Both the position numbers and the translations under genes were made by a program. Shown in pieces: positions 6,186 to 14,501 of a stretch of DNA of 27,764 bases (the first letter of the stretch is position 1; every line of letters begins with the position of its first letter). This DNA comes from JBBIQV01 sp964555285 (GTDB lineage Bacteria; Nitrospirota; Nitrospiria; Nitrospirales; Nitrospiraceae): positions 1 to 27,764 of the forward strand of contig CAZKRM010000040.1 in the NCBI GenBank assembly GCA_964555285.1, written 5' to 3'. The notes beneath the pieces were generated by a model that had not been told where the DNA came from, made no database searches, and was given only the letters and a program-made list of their open reading frames with translations.

Positions 6186-8336
6186 CTAAACCGCCTGAGG
6201 ACTTGTTTCAACACGGATTCTGGCGTCCACGATTCTGCACCCCTGTCCTGGCGGAAGAGCAAAAATCGGATTCAGATCGAGTTCGCTGATTTCAGGGATT
6301 TCTTCGACGAGGCGTGAGAGGCGCAACAGCACGTCTTCGATGGCTTCCATGTCCGCCGGCGGATGGCCGCGGTAGCCGGTGAGCAACCGATAGCCCTTGA
6401 TCTCGCGCACCATCTCGGCGGCGTCCCGATCCGTGAGGGGAGCGATCCGGAACCGCACGTCGCCGAGAATCTCCACATGGATGCCGCCCAGGCCGAACGC
6501 GATCAACGGCCCGAAGAGCGGATCGTGGGTCACGCCGACCATCATCTCCACGCCGCCCGACAGCATCGGTTGGACCAGCACTCCTTCCATCGCGTCCAGA
6601 TTCTGATCCTGCCTGAGTCGAGCGCGAAGGGCCTCGAATGCTTCCCGAACGGCCGCCTCATCCGTCAGATTCAGACGCACTCCACCCATCTCGGTTTTAT
6701 GCACGATCCGATGAGAGGCCAGTTTCACTGCGACGGGGAAGCCGACCTTCCGTGCCAGAGCGACTGCGGCCTCGGCGGTCGTCGCGACTCCACCAGGCAG
6801 TACGGGCAACCGCATTGCCATCAGAACGGCTCTGGTCTCTTTCGTGGTCAGCCAACCGCTCCCACGCTGCGCGAGAGCCTGTGCACAGATTTCGCGCGCC
6901 ATTGGGAGATCCGTATCGTCAAAGTCCGGAATCATGCCGTGCGATTGCGCTCGCCATTCGGCGTAGCCAACGGCTTTGCTCAGCACCAATGCAGGGACTT
7001 CCGGCATGTGATACGTGGGAATCTTTTCAGCTTGTACTGTGAAGGACCGACCCAGGTCACCTTCCGCCATCCAACAAATAAAGACGGGCTTGCTCTTCTC
7101 GCCTGTCTTGCGCACGGCCGAGAGCCCCGCCAGGACGCCGTCTGCAATCGGGGACACGTCAGTGACCATCACGGAGACATACAAGACGATCAGCGCATCG
7201 ATCTCATGCGCTCTCAAGACAGTTTCGATTGCCTTCGCATACTGATCTGGTGTCGCGGAGGCAATCAGATCCACGGGATTCTTCAGCGCAGCGGCAGGCG
7301 GAAGGAATGAGGCGAGCGTCGCTTTCGTCTGCTCCGACAGCTCTGGAACCAATAAGCCGCCAGCTTCACAGGCATCGGTACAGAGAATCGCAGGCCCTCC
7401 GGCATTGGTGATGACGCCGACACGTCGTCCCGGTGGGAGTGGCTGGGCGGACAGACCGGTCGCCAGTGCGAACATCTCTTCCAGTGTGTTAACTCGAATC
7501 ACTCCGGTCTGATGGAATAAGGCGTCTACGGCCACATCGCTTGCCGCAAGCGCAGCCGTGTGAGAGCCGGCCGCGCGGCGTCCAGACTGCGAGCGTCCGG
7601 CTTTCACGGCGACGATGGGTTTGCGCCGGCTCACTCGTTTTGCAATCCTGGCAAAGCGGCGTGGGTTCCCGAACGATTCCAGATACAAGAGGATCACATC
7701 GGTGGCCGGATCTTCTTCCCAGTATTGAAGAAGATCGTTCCCGGATACGTCAGCCTTATTGCCGACGCTAACGAAGGTAGAAATCCCAAGCTGGAGCCGA
7801 TGCGCGGCGGCGAGAATCGCCTGTCCGAGCGCGCCGCTTTGCGAGGACATCGCCACTCGCCCTGTGGGCGGGAAGGTCGAGGCGAAGGTGGCATTGAGCC
7901 GGACGTCCGGGTCCGTATTCAGCAACCCGAAGCAGTTCGGGCCGACCATGCGCATGCCGTGGCGACGGATGTGCTCGACCAATCGCTTCTGGAGCGCCGC
8001 GCCTTCCTCGCCGACTTCCGCAAAGCCGGCGGTGATGACGACGAGCGCACGCACGCCCTTGGCCGCGCATTCCTCGACGACGGAGAGGACGCTGTCGCGT
8101 GGAACAGCGATCACGGCGAGGTCCACCGGCCCTGGAATGGCGACGACCGAGCTGTAGGCGTGACAACCCGCGATCTCGGTGGCCTTGGGGTTGACGGGAT
8201 AGATGGATCCGTTGAAACGGCCGCCGACGAGCGCATCGAGCAACCGGTACCCGATGCTGTGCGGGTCCCTGGACGCGCCGACGACGGCGACGGAACGCGG
8301 ATGAAAGAAGGGTCTGAGATCTGCTGTCTGCTCCAT
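6186..8336 (-). CDS. ADP-forming acetyl/acyl-CoA synthetase (fused alpha-beta)
   Basis: A 716-residue enzyme of the NDP-forming acyl-CoA synthetase superfamily, which converts acyl-CoA, ADP and phosphate to acid, CoA and ATP, or the reverse. Order of domains: CoA-binding Rossmann domain (about 10-140, SVAVVGASRDPHSIGYRLL and VGPNCFGLLN), succinyl-CoA-ligase-like domain with the phosphorylated His in GSHTAALA (H259), and a C-terminal ATP-grasp domain (about 490-710, PVAVKLASHRIVHKTEMGGVRLN, ending ISELDLNPI). No GNAT domain is present, so it is not a Pat-type acetyltransferase. Its ATG directly follows the stop of the upstream RMD1-like gene, so the two form an operon. Acetate is the likeliest substrate, but this is not provable here. 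Confidence 0.88.
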   Translation of the reverse strand: MEQTADLRPFFHPRSVAVVGASRDPHSIGYRLLDALVGGRFNGSIYPVNPKATEIAGCHAYSSVVAIPGPVDLAVIAVPRDSVLSVVEECAAKGVRALVVITAGFAEVGEEGAALQKRLVEHIRRHGMRMVGPNCFGLLNTDPDVRLNATFASTFPPTGRVAMSSQSGALGQAILAAAHRLQLGISTFVSVGNKADVSGNDLLQYWEEDPATDVILLYLESFGNPRRFARIAKRVSRRKPIVAVKAGRSQSGRRAAGSHTAALAASDVAVDALFHQTGVIRVNTLEEMFALATGLSAQPLPPGRRVGVITNAGGPAILCTDACEAGGLLVPELSEQTKATLASFLPPAAALKNPVDLIASATPDQYAKAIETVLRAHEIDALIVLYVSVMVTDVSPIADGVLAGLSAVRKTGEKSKPVFICWMAEGDLGRSFTVQAEKIPTYHMPEVPALVLSKAVGYAEWRAQSHGMIPDFDDTDLPMAREICAQALAQRGSGWLTTKETRAVLMAMRLPVLPGGVATTAEAAVALARKVGFPVAVKLASHRIVHKTEMGGVRLNLTDEAAVREAFEALRARLRQDQNLDAMEGVLVQPMLSGGVEMMVGVTHDPLFGPLIAFGLGGIHVEILGDVRFRIAPLTDRDAAEMVREIKGYRLLTGYRGHPPADMEAIEDVLLRLSRLVEEIPEISELDLNPIFALPPGQGCRIVDARIRVETSPQAV

Positions 8337-9461
8337 TCAGGAGGTCCCGGGTCCGGGCAAGAACGACACAACGATGGAAATGGCGATCAGCGCGATGATG
8401 ATCCACTCAAGAATTTCCATGCGACGCGTGGCGGCGCTATCCGTCATCTTGCTGTAGATGCTTTCAAGCGTCTCAAGCTTGCGCGTAATGCTCGCGTCCC
8501 AGGATTCCAGGTGAAACCGTTGGGAAGCCAGGCGGTGCAACCGGGCCAGGTACTGATCCCCAAACAGCTTGAGCGTGTTGGTCACTCGTTCAAAGAGGAT
8601 GGCGCTATCGACTTGCAATCGTCCGATGCGGCGCGCGTTCGTCTGGAACCGCCCGGGGAGTATCCAGCCCGGCCGGCCTCGTGTGGACAGCGCCTCATAG
8701 GCCTGGTCGAGCGCGCGATCGAGTTGGGCGTCGAGGAACCGCATCTCCAGCAGCTCGACGTTGACGAACTCGAGCACGGCTTGGACGTCGTCCATGTCCC
8801 GACCGACGATCAGCGAGGCGTTCCAATCGATGATCGTGATGTCATCCGGACCATAGGAGATCGACTGCGCCGTCGAATCCATGACTTCCTGTTCCGCCAG
8901 GAGCTGCGTTTCAGAACGCAGGAGTTGGGCGATGTGCTGAGCATGGGTGGTCAGGACGGCATGCCCGTCGCACGCCGGCGCCGTCGCTTCGATCTGAAAG
9001 ATGACATAGTCTTCCACGGCGTCCGCAATATGGGGCTGCTCGACGCTTTCCGGAATGGTTGCCAACAGATCTTCCACGCGCCGTCGCGATTCCGCAATCA
9101 ACGCCTCGTTCTCGTAGAGCGCCTGGCTCAGGGCCAGGAGGTGAGACAGGGCTCCCTCCACGGGGATCGTAAACGTCACGGAGATGGCCCCGAAGTCGTA
9201 CACCAGCACGTCCACACCGGGGCTTGTGTGAAAGGGGCCGATGGGAAAGGAGTCTGCCTCAGAGGACACACGGAGCGGAGCGGGACTGTAGTCGAAGTAC
9301 GACGGAGCACGGCGCTTGTGTTTGATCCGGCTGCGCTCCGTCCGGCTGGTAATCCGGCGCTCGGCGTCGTTCAAGTCCACTGAACGGCCGATGTCATAGG
9401 CGAACAAGGCGTAGCAGGTGCCCTTATCGACTTGCAGCATGAGGGGCTGTGTGTCGGTCAT
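8337..9461 (-). CDS. RMD1/YagE (DUF155) family membrane-anchored protein
   Basis: A 374-residue protein with the DUF155 layout: YALFAYDIGRSVDL near the start, the VLVYDFGAISVTFTIP strand segment (about 100-120), a long helical middle (LLAEQEVMDSTAQSISYGPDDITIIDWNASLI), YLARLHRLASQRFHLESWDASITRKLETLESIYSKM, and one C-terminal transmembrane helix (ILEWIIIALIAISIVVSFLPG). Eukaryotic relatives sit in the mitochondrial inner membrane; the bacterial role is not known to me. The gene abuts the acyl-CoA synthetase with no gap between stop and start, a sign of coupled translation. About 54 bases of unassigned sequence separate it from the cytochrome gene. Confidence 0.82.
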   Translation of the reverse strand: MTDTQPLMLQVDKGTCYALFAYDIGRSVDLNDAERRITSRTERSRIKHKRRAPSYFDYSPAPLRVSSEADSFPIGPFHTSPGVDVLVYDFGAISVTFTIPVEGALSHLLALSQALYENEALIAESRRRVEDLLATIPESVEQPHIADAVEDYVIFQIEATAPACDGHAVLTTHAQHIAQLLRSETQLLAEQEVMDSTAQSISYGPDDITIIDWNASLIVGRDMDDVQAVLEFVNVELLEMRFLDAQLDRALDQAYEALSTRGRPGWILPGRFQTNARRIGRLQVDSAILFERVTNTLKLFGDQYLARLHRLASQRFHLESWDASITRKLETLESIYSKMTDSAATRRMEILEWIIIALIAISIVVSFLPGPGTS

Positions 9462-9515
9462 CGCGCCAGAGCGAAGAGCCGGTGAGCGATCATGACGCCG
9501 CCGTCGGACAGGGCG

Positions 9516-9878
9516 CTAACTGAGCGCGTCGAACGGCGCCATCATCCGCACATAGGACAGCACATCGAGGAGTTGCTGGTCGGTCAACCGCCCACGGAAC
9601 CCGTGCATGGGCGTGAAGGCGACGCCGTGCGTGATCGTGATCAGCAACTCCCAATCGGTCTTCGAGCGCGACGCGATGGACTGGAGGTTCGTGGGGGGCA
9701 CGATCAGATACTTCCCCTCCGGCCCGGTCCCGTCTAACTTCTCGCCGTGACAGCGAAGGCAATGGTTCTCATACACCAATTGACCGGCCTGAGGGTTGCC
9801 TCGTAGCGCCTGTGCGGCAACCCATGAGCTGCACACGATCACCAGTGTCACAGCGCCCAGCACGACTCGACCTTTCAT
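9516..9878 (-). CDS. Small periplasmic cytochrome c
   Basis: A 120-residue monohaem class I cytochrome c. It has an N-terminal signal or anchor (about residues 1-24, VVLGAVTLVIVCSSWVAAQA), the haem site C40-L-R-C43-H44 in LVYENHCLRCHGEKLDGTG, and a probable Met ligand in the HGVAFTPMHGF segment, followed by the C-terminal helix LTDQQLLDVLSYVRMM. The start was moved to the ATG at 9878 because GGAAGGAG lies just upstream and it begins the signal sequence. A longer frame back to 9968 would run into the REP-like repeats. It probably carries electrons in the periplasm; the partner is unknown. Confidence 0.88.
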   Translation of the reverse strand: MKGRVVLGAVTLVIVCSSWVAAQALRGNPQAGQLVYENHCLRCHGEKLDGTGPEGKYLIVPPTNLQSIASRSKTDWELLITITHGVAFTPMHGFRGRLTDQQLLDVLSYVRMMAPFDALS

Positions 9879-9906
9879 AGCGCCGACTCCTTCCGTGAAT
9901 GAAGCT

Positions 9907-10040
9907 CCCCGCAGCAAGCTGCGGGGTATCCTGCGAAATTCTCCGAAGCCGCTACCCTCCTTCGCCAAGGCTACGGAGGGTTCTCCTCGCCTTCATCCCC
10001 GCAGCAGCCTACTCCGCCGAAGCAGCCGCTTCGGCTGCGA
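9907..10040. repeat. REP-like hairpin cluster
   Basis: The gap between the cytochrome and universal stress protein genes (9879-10120) holds three palindromes. The first is a perfect 9-bp stem (9907-9915 with 9918-9926, two-base loop). The second is a 6-bp stem CCCTCC/GGAGGG (9955-9960 with 9975-9980). The third is GCAGCC/GGCTGC (10022-10027 with 10033-10038). The motif AAGCTGCGGGGTATCC at 9917-9932 recurs as AAGCTACGGGGTATTC at 10048-10063. This looks like a non-autonomous REP array; no transposase is visible nearby. Confidence 0.65.
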
Positions 10041-10120
10041 AGGCCGGAAGCTACGGGGTATTCGGCGAAGGAGAATGAAATGAATCGATGAAGACCGCCC
10101 ATACCCATAGCGTCGGCCGG

Positions 10121-10978
10121 TCATCGCACCACCAAGACCGGACAGGCTGCCCGATGCACGATCGAATGGGAGATGCTGCCGAGAAGAAAGCGGTCCAGCC
10201 CGCGACGGCCGTGCGAGCCCACGACCAGCAGATCGAAGCCGGCGGCCTGTGCGGCAACGGTGGCTGCCGGCTCGCCGGTCAACACGTGCGTCGCCACGCT
10301 ATACGATGGTCCTATGAGTGCGGCGGCCGTCGTCTTGACCAGATCCTCCGCGAAGCGCATGGCGGCGTCCGACCAGGCCTCGAAGCCGACGACACTGAAC
10401 GGGTCGGCCAGACGAAGGGATTGCACCACGGTCAGGACCGAGAGTGCCACCGGCTCCTTGAAGGGATGCGCGAGCAGCCAGTCATGAATGCGGCGCGCGT
10501 CTTCGTGGCCTTCCACCGCCACGAGCACGCGCCGAACCGGCCGCGCAGTTCCCTTCACGACCAGCGTGCTCAGAGAGCCGTGCATCAGCACTCGATGCGA
10601 GACGCTCCCCAGGACGAGTTCGGTCACGAAGCTGTGCCCTCGCGCGCCGATGACCACGAGGTCTGCGGCTCCCGCCTTGGCCGTATCGAGGATGATCGAG
10701 GCCGGCGAGCCGGCCTCACAGACCGTCTTCACCGGCGGGACATCGGTCGGGACCAACGTCGAGGCCTGTTCCAGCGCTTGCCGGCCGGCGTCGAGCATGG
10801 CCTGTCTGAATTCGTCGTACCCCTGCAGGTTGGCGGCTTCGGCGACGATCGGGTACTCGAAGACGCCGAGCTTGATGCCGTGGACCAGCGTGACCTCGGT
10901 CGGGCGATAGAGGTGGAATGTCTGCTGGACGGCCGCGAAGGCTTGATCCGACCAATCGACGCCGATCACGATTCGCAT
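10121..10978 (-). CDS. Universal stress protein, two Usp domains
   Basis: A 285-residue cytoplasmic protein made of two tandem Usp domains. Each starts with a beta strand (MRIVIGVDWSDQAF; VRRVLVAVEGHEDARR) and ends with the ATP-binding pattern G-x-x-G-x9-G-S: GARGHSFVTELVLGSVSHRV near residues 117-136 and GSHGRRGLDRFLLGSISHSI near 257-276. Both loops look intact, so nucleotide binding is likely. A second tandem Usp gene lies at 25685-26557 on the other strand. The upstream neighbour, an NTF2-like gene, is separated by a heptad hairpin. Confidence 0.9.
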   Translation of the reverse strand: MRIVIGVDWSDQAFAAVQQTFHLYRPTEVTLVHGIKLGVFEYPIVAEAANLQGYDEFRQAMLDAGRQALEQASTLVPTDVPPVKTVCEAGSPASIILDTAKAGAADLVVIGARGHSFVTELVLGSVSHRVLMHGSLSTLVVKGTARPVRRVLVAVEGHEDARRIHDWLLAHPFKEPVALSVLTVVQSLRLADPFSVVGFEAWSDAAMRFAEDLVKTTAAALIGPSYSVATHVLTGEPAATVAAQAAGFDLLVVGSHGRRGLDRFLLGSISHSIVHRAACPVLVVR

Positions 10979-10990
10979 AATGACTCCAGC

Positions 10991-11075
10991 TATGAACTAT
11001 GAAGTATGAACGATGAACGCATGCAATAGCAGTCTCTCGTTCCGAACGTTCATCATTCAGCGTTCCTCGTTCATA
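10991..11075. repeat. Heptad-unit inverted repeat between NTF2-like and universal stress genes
   Basis: Four direct 7-base units of the form TATGAAC/TATGAAG/GATGAAC run from 10991 to 11018. They face four units of the form GTTCATC/ATTCAGC/GTTCCTC/GTTCATA at 11048-11075. The two runs are near reverse complements with a 29-base loop. The right arm ends three bases before the stop codon of the NTF2-like gene. Confidence 0.8.
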
Positions 11076-11078
11076 CTT

Positions 11079-11609
11079 TCAAAAAAGCGGATGCGGCGCC
11101 GTGCCGAAGGGCAGCACGCGCGGCGCCTCGCCGGCGTTGCCTCGTATCTTCCAGGCTCCCTGTTCGCGAATCAGGTAATGCACTTCTTCATGCCAGCTAT
11201 CAATCGGCACCCTCAAGCCGGTGGTCTTCGAGACGGCCCAGAGGTGGCCGGTGCAGGTCACTTCGATGGTGGTGTCGGCGCCGGACCCGACCTTGGCGAT
11301 CTTGGTGAAGAGATGCGCGCCGGCGATGTCACGATACTCGTCGAAGAGGTCGGCCCACACCTTGCGGATGTCGGCCTTCTTGAGCCCGTGGTAGTCATAC
11401 TGCGCGGCATAGAGTGCCATGACCTCGTCGAGATTTAGAGCGCGGATGGCTTCTTCTGCACGCTGAAAGGTGCCGAGCATGTCCTGCAGGGTGTCGGGAT
11501 CCACGTCGACCACGGCGCTCGGAGACATGTCCGTCTTGGCCCCGACGGTCAGGGCCATCCCCACGAGCAGGGCCATCGTCAGGACCACCCTCCTGTAGGC
11601 AACCTTCAC
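11079..11609 (-). CDS. Exported NTF2/SnoaL-like protein
   Basis: About 176 residues. An N-terminal signal sequence (KVAYRRVVLTMALLVGMALTVGA) is followed by a compact domain with the SnoaL/DUF4440-like pattern: FQRAEEAIRALNLDEVMALYAAQYDYHGLKKADIRKVWADLFDEYRDI, then strands ending in DSWHEEVHYLIREQGAWKIRGNAGE. Such cone-shaped domains bind small ligands or act as enzymes, and the specific role here is unknown. The start is called at GTG 11609, with GGGAGG six bases upstream. An ATG six bases further upstream would sit directly on the ribosome binding site, and still longer frames overlap the BCAM0308 gene. Confidence 0.7.
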   Translation of the reverse strand: MKVAYRRVVLTMALLVGMALTVGAKTDMSPSAVVDVDPDTLQDMLGTFQRAEEAIRALNLDEVMALYAAQYDYHGLKKADIRKVWADLFDEYRDIAGAHLFTKIAKVGSGADTTIEVTCTGHLWAVSKTTGLRVPIDSWHEEVHYLIREQGAWKIRGNAGEAPRVLPFGTAPHPLF

Positions 11610-11659
11610 GGACATCCTCCCGGTCGAATCGGCCACCGCCCCACCAGGACGCGCTGCGT

Positions 11660-12160
11660 TCAGCGCTCCCATTTCACACGGATGAATTGTTCGCCTTCGT
11701 CGTAATGAAAGTCGAGCGCTCCGTCATAGGCATGGTGGAGGGCATCTCCGATCCGTCGAGGCAGGTGCGTGTCGGTCGTGGAGATGACCAGCGCGCCGCG
11801 TTGTTCCTCGATGGACATGAGGCGGGACAGCGGGTGTTCCGCCTTCTCCTTCGCCTCGGCGTTGCGCACGACGCCCAGAATTTCATCCTTCCGCTCGGTC
11901 ACGAACGATCCGGTCAGCGTCACCATGCCTTTGGGGTACTTGTCCCGAATCCGGAGACAGGCCGGGCAGACGATCTCGTCGGCTTCCGGCGGCTTAGGGT
12001 TCCAGGTCCACCGGCCTTTGTGGAACAGGGCTCCGCACTCGGAACAGACCGTGGGTTCTTTGAGCTTGCCGTGCAACTTGTACGTGTCGTGCTGATATTC
12101 CTGTACGGTTCGATCCCTGCGAGTTCCTAACCCTGTAGTGCCCTTGGCTGATGCAGTCAT
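11660..12160 (-). CDS. BCAM0308-family zinc-ribbon protein
   Basis: A 166-residue protein with a four-cysteine zinc ribbon (C39-x2-C42 in TVCSECGALFHKGRW, and C65-x2-C68 in IVCPACLRIRD) followed by an alpha-beta domain (GDALHHAYDGALDFHYDEGEQFIRVKW). This matches the BCAM0308 family, which has a distant Nmd3-like zinc region; no function is established to my knowledge. GGAGGAGAAG precedes the ATG. It lies 22 bases after the phosphoribosyltransferase stop, so it is probably in the same transcript as the stress genes upstream. Confidence 0.8.
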   Translation of the reverse strand: MTASAKGTTGLGTRRDRTVQEYQHDTYKLHGKLKEPTVCSECGALFHKGRWTWNPKPPEADEIVCPACLRIRDKYPKGMVTLTGSFVTERKDEILGVVRNAEAKEKAEHPLSRLMSIEEQRGALVISTTDTHLPRRIGDALHHAYDGALDFHYDEGEQFIRVKWER

Positions 12161-12182
12161 GTTGGTTCTTCTCCTCCCTGGC

Positions 12183-12866
12183 TCACAAGACGTCCGACGA
12201 GGCCGGCGACGAGGGCGTGCGTTCGAGCATCGCTTCCTCGGCCAGATTGAGATACTGGATCACATCGCGATCCTCGATTTGAGCGAAGTCGACGTAGAAA
12301 TTTCCCACGGCATAGAACGGGTCCGGTGTCATGAGAATCGCCAACTCGTCCACATGCGATTGAATTTCACGGACCGACGAGTGAGGCCCGACAGGAATCG
12401 CTCCCACCAGACGGCGAGGCTGCAAGCTTCGAATGGCGAGTGCCGAGGCCATAAACGTCGAGCCCGTCGCGATGCCGTCATCGACCAAGAGCACGGTGCG
12501 GCCCGTGAGTTGCGGGAGCTGTCGTCCCTGCCGGTACAAATCCTTGCGCCTGGCGATCTCTTTCTCTTGGCCGTGGATCAACCGGTCCAGCTCATGCCGG
12601 GATAACGACAACGCGCCGACCGCCTCTTGGTTGAGATAGAGCGATCCCGTCTCGGCCAGCGCCCCGATCGCGTACTCGGGATTGTCCGGCGCACCAATCT
12701 TGCGCGTGATAAACACGTCGAGCGGCACATGGAGGGCGAGGCTGAGTTGATAGCCTACCGCCACACCGCCGCGAGGAAGGGCGAGAATCAACGCCGTCGG
12801 ATCGTCACGATATCGGCTCAGTTCACCGGCCAGCATCCGGCCCGCTTCTTCGCGATCGTGGAACAT
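12183..12866 (-). CDS. Phosphoribosyltransferase-domain protein
   Basis: A 227-residue type I phosphoribosyltransferase-fold protein of the group often found beside stress genes. The PRPP loop is VLLVDDGIATGST (about residues 125-137), and upstream are ILALPRGGVAVGYQLSLAL and RKIGAPDNPEYAIGALAETG. The substrate is unknown; family members are annotated only as PRTase or putative phosphoribosyl transferases. The ATG at 12866 follows an in-frame GTG at 12869, and the ribosome binding site GAAGGAGG suits either. Longer frames to 12983 run through the small upstream gene and were rejected. Confidence 0.85.
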   Translation of the reverse strand: MFHDREEAGRMLAGELSRYRDDPTALILALPRGGVAVGYQLSLALHVPLDVFITRKIGAPDNPEYAIGALAETGSLYLNQEAVGALSLSRHELDRLIHGQEKEIARRKDLYRQGRQLPQLTGRTVLLVDDGIATGSTFMASALAIRSLQPRRLVGAIPVGPHSSVREIQSHVDELAILMTPDPFYAVGNFYVDFAQIEDRDVIQYLNLAEEAMLERTPSSPASSDVL

Positions 12867-12910
12867 CACGCGTCTTTCCTCCTTCGATCCAGGGCGCCGA
12901 TCCTTTTCCC

Positions 12911-13033
12911 TCATAGGATTCCGTGCGTGACTCCCACACCGATGAGGAATGTTGCCAGCAGCGCGAGCGCTGCGATCAACCACCAGAGCCGGTGGTGGGA
13001 TGCTCGGATATCATGATGCCAAAGAATGTCCAT
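12911..13033 (-). CDS. Small single-helix membrane protein, 40 residues
   Basis: A short gene between hsp20 and the phosphoribosyltransferase gene. The predicted peptide starts MDILWHHDIRASHHRL and continues as one transmembrane helix (WWLIAALALLATFLIGVGV) ending THGIL. The His-rich N-terminus would face the cytoplasm by the positive-inside rule. GGAAGGAGG lies about ten bases upstream of the ATG, on the correct side and strand. It fits neatly in the gap and shares the direction of its neighbours. I do not recognise a family. Confidence 0.6.
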   Translation of the reverse strand: MDILWHHDIRASHHRLWWLIAALALLATFLIGVGVTHGIL

Positions 13034-13058
13034 GGCACTTCAACCTCCTTCCTCTGCT

Positions 13059-13532
13059 TCAAGCGACCTTGACCTCGATGGCTTTCGGTTTGGCTTTCTC
13101 CGATTTGGGGAGGTGCACTTTCAGGACACCCTCCTTGTACTCAGCGCTCACCTTCGAGCCATCCGCGTCTTCCGGAAGCGTGAAGCTGCGGGTGAAACTT
13201 CCATAGGCTCGCTCGACCCGGTGATACTTCTTGCCCTTCTCTTCCTTCTCGTACTTCCGCTCGCCCGAGATCGTGAGGATGTCGTCATGCACGTTCAGTT
13301 TGATGTCCTCTTTCTTCATCTCAGGCACTTCCGCCTTGATCAGGTACTCCTTGTCGTCTTCTGCGATGTCAACCAACGGCGCCCACTCGGAGACTGTAAT
13401 GGCCTCCTTCTCGCCATTGGTTCGAGCCAGTGGGCGACCGAAATAGGTCGAGAGGCGTTTCTCCATGTCCTCCAATTCCTTGAATGGATTCCACCGCGTC
13501 ATCGTTGGATCCCAACGTGTCAGTGTACTCAT
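13059..13532 (-). CDS. Hsp20/alpha-crystallin small heat-shock protein
   Basis: A 157-residue ATP-independent chaperone that holds unfolding proteins. The N-terminus (TRWNPFKELEDMEKRLSTYFGR) is followed by the alpha-crystallin domain (about residues 50-150: APLVDIAEDDKEYLIKAEVP, ISGERKYEKEE, AYGSFTRSFTLP, AEYKEGVLKVHLPK). The conserved GVLKVHLPK segment is intact, but the usual C-terminal I-x-I tail is only loosely present as IEV. GAAGGAGG precedes the ATG. The 290 bases upstream (13533-13822) contain no gene and no clear heat-shock promoter that I can identify. Confidence 0.92.
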   Translation of the reverse strand: MSTLTRWDPTMTRWNPFKELEDMEKRLSTYFGRPLARTNGEKEAITVSEWAPLVDIAEDDKEYLIKAEVPEMKKEDIKLNVHDDILTISGERKYEKEEKGKKYHRVERAYGSFTRSFTLPEDADGSKVSAEYKEGVLKVHLPKSEKAKPKAIEVKVA

Positions 13533-13822
13533 GGCAGTTCCTCCTTCGTTGAGAGTGTAGGAGCGTTACCGTTTCGTAGGTGCATCAGGAATGCCAGGGA
13601 GTCCGTGCGCGGTAGCGGTAGAAAGAACTCTTTCGCGATGCGAGGTTAGTCAGGAACGCGATGGCTGGATACATGGCTGGTGGGGAGTTTCGGGTCAACC
13701 GACTTTGGGGGAGCTGTTGCCTCTTACCCCATTGATCCGGAGAGCGCCGTGCTTCATCGGTAACGGAAGGGAGGCATTGGGCTAGCCAGGGCCATTCGCG
13801 AATAATCCCGGCCGGCAGGGTG

Positions 13823-14500
13823 CTACGACAAGAAGGCCTTCCGAAGGCGAAGCAGGAATTCATCGACGAGTTTCGGATTCGGCTGGTGCGTGCAGGTCGC
13901 CAGCCGGCGGGATGCTTCCTCGGTCCAGAACTCTCCCACGTCGATCACCTCTCCCGCTCGATAGTGGCCCTCTTTCAGCTTCCTGATCTCCTGGCCGAGG
14001 GGAGTGTCGACGATACGCATGGTATAGGTCCCCTTCTCGAGAAGTTCGCAGAGGTTGTACAGCACGCGGATATAGGCGGCGGCATATTTCGCCGGCCGGC
14101 CGTCTTTCTTATCGAGCATCTTCTTCCGCTGGTTCTCGCAATATCCGAGGAAGGCGGTAGAGGCCTGTTGGGGAGACCAGAGCGCCGGAAGCAACGTACG
14201 AAGTTCCTCGCCCCATCGGTCCGCCTCCACCACCGGCGCGATCAACGTTTCCAGCGCCAGCGGGTAGCACTCTGAGACGAGATGTAAGAACAAACCGATC
14301 TCCCAGGAGGTCTCGTCGGTTCCTTCCTTGATCATCTTAGCGCCCTGATACTTAAAGCCCACTCGGAAGAGGTCCGCAGTCGGAATCACGAACACGCTGC
14401 GATAGTCGGCGTCACTCCCGGAGTCGGCGAGGCCATGCGCCTGCGAGCCGACGAGAACTTTCAGGATCGTATGCTCGGGGTGTGCGACCGGTGACGTCAT
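13823..14500 (-). CDS. RlaP-type DNA polymerase beta superfamily nucleotidyltransferase
   Basis: A 225-residue protein with the polymerase-beta nucleotidyltransferase signature of the RlaP/YcgL family: VGSQAHGLADSGSDADYRSVFV (G18-S19 and D30-x-D32), then GLFLHLVSECYPLALETLIAP and a helical C-terminal part. Family members are predicted to act in RNA repair or nucleotide transfer; substrate unknown. The start is one base after the acyl carrier protein stop, so it is coupled to the pyruvate dehydrogenase operon. That is an unexpected place for it. Confidence 0.8.
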   Translation of the reverse strand: MTSPVAHPEHTILKVLVGSQAHGLADSGSDADYRSVFVIPTADLFRVGFKYQGAKMIKEGTDETSWEIGLFLHLVSECYPLALETLIAPVVEADRWGEELRTLLPALWSPQQASTAFLGYCENQRKKMLDKKDGRPAKYAAAYIRVLYNLCELLEKGTYTMRIVDTPLGQEIRKLKEGHYRAGEVIDVGEFWTEEASRRLATCTHQPNPKLVDEFLLRLRKAFLS

Positions 14501-14501
14501 G

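Noticed and set aside
7560..9383. 607-residue plus-strand frame opposite the ADP-forming synthetase and RMD1-like genes
   Set aside because: The opposite strand encodes two proteins with clear family motifs. The long open frame is a by-product of high GC, and its translation is low in complexity with no recognisable domain.
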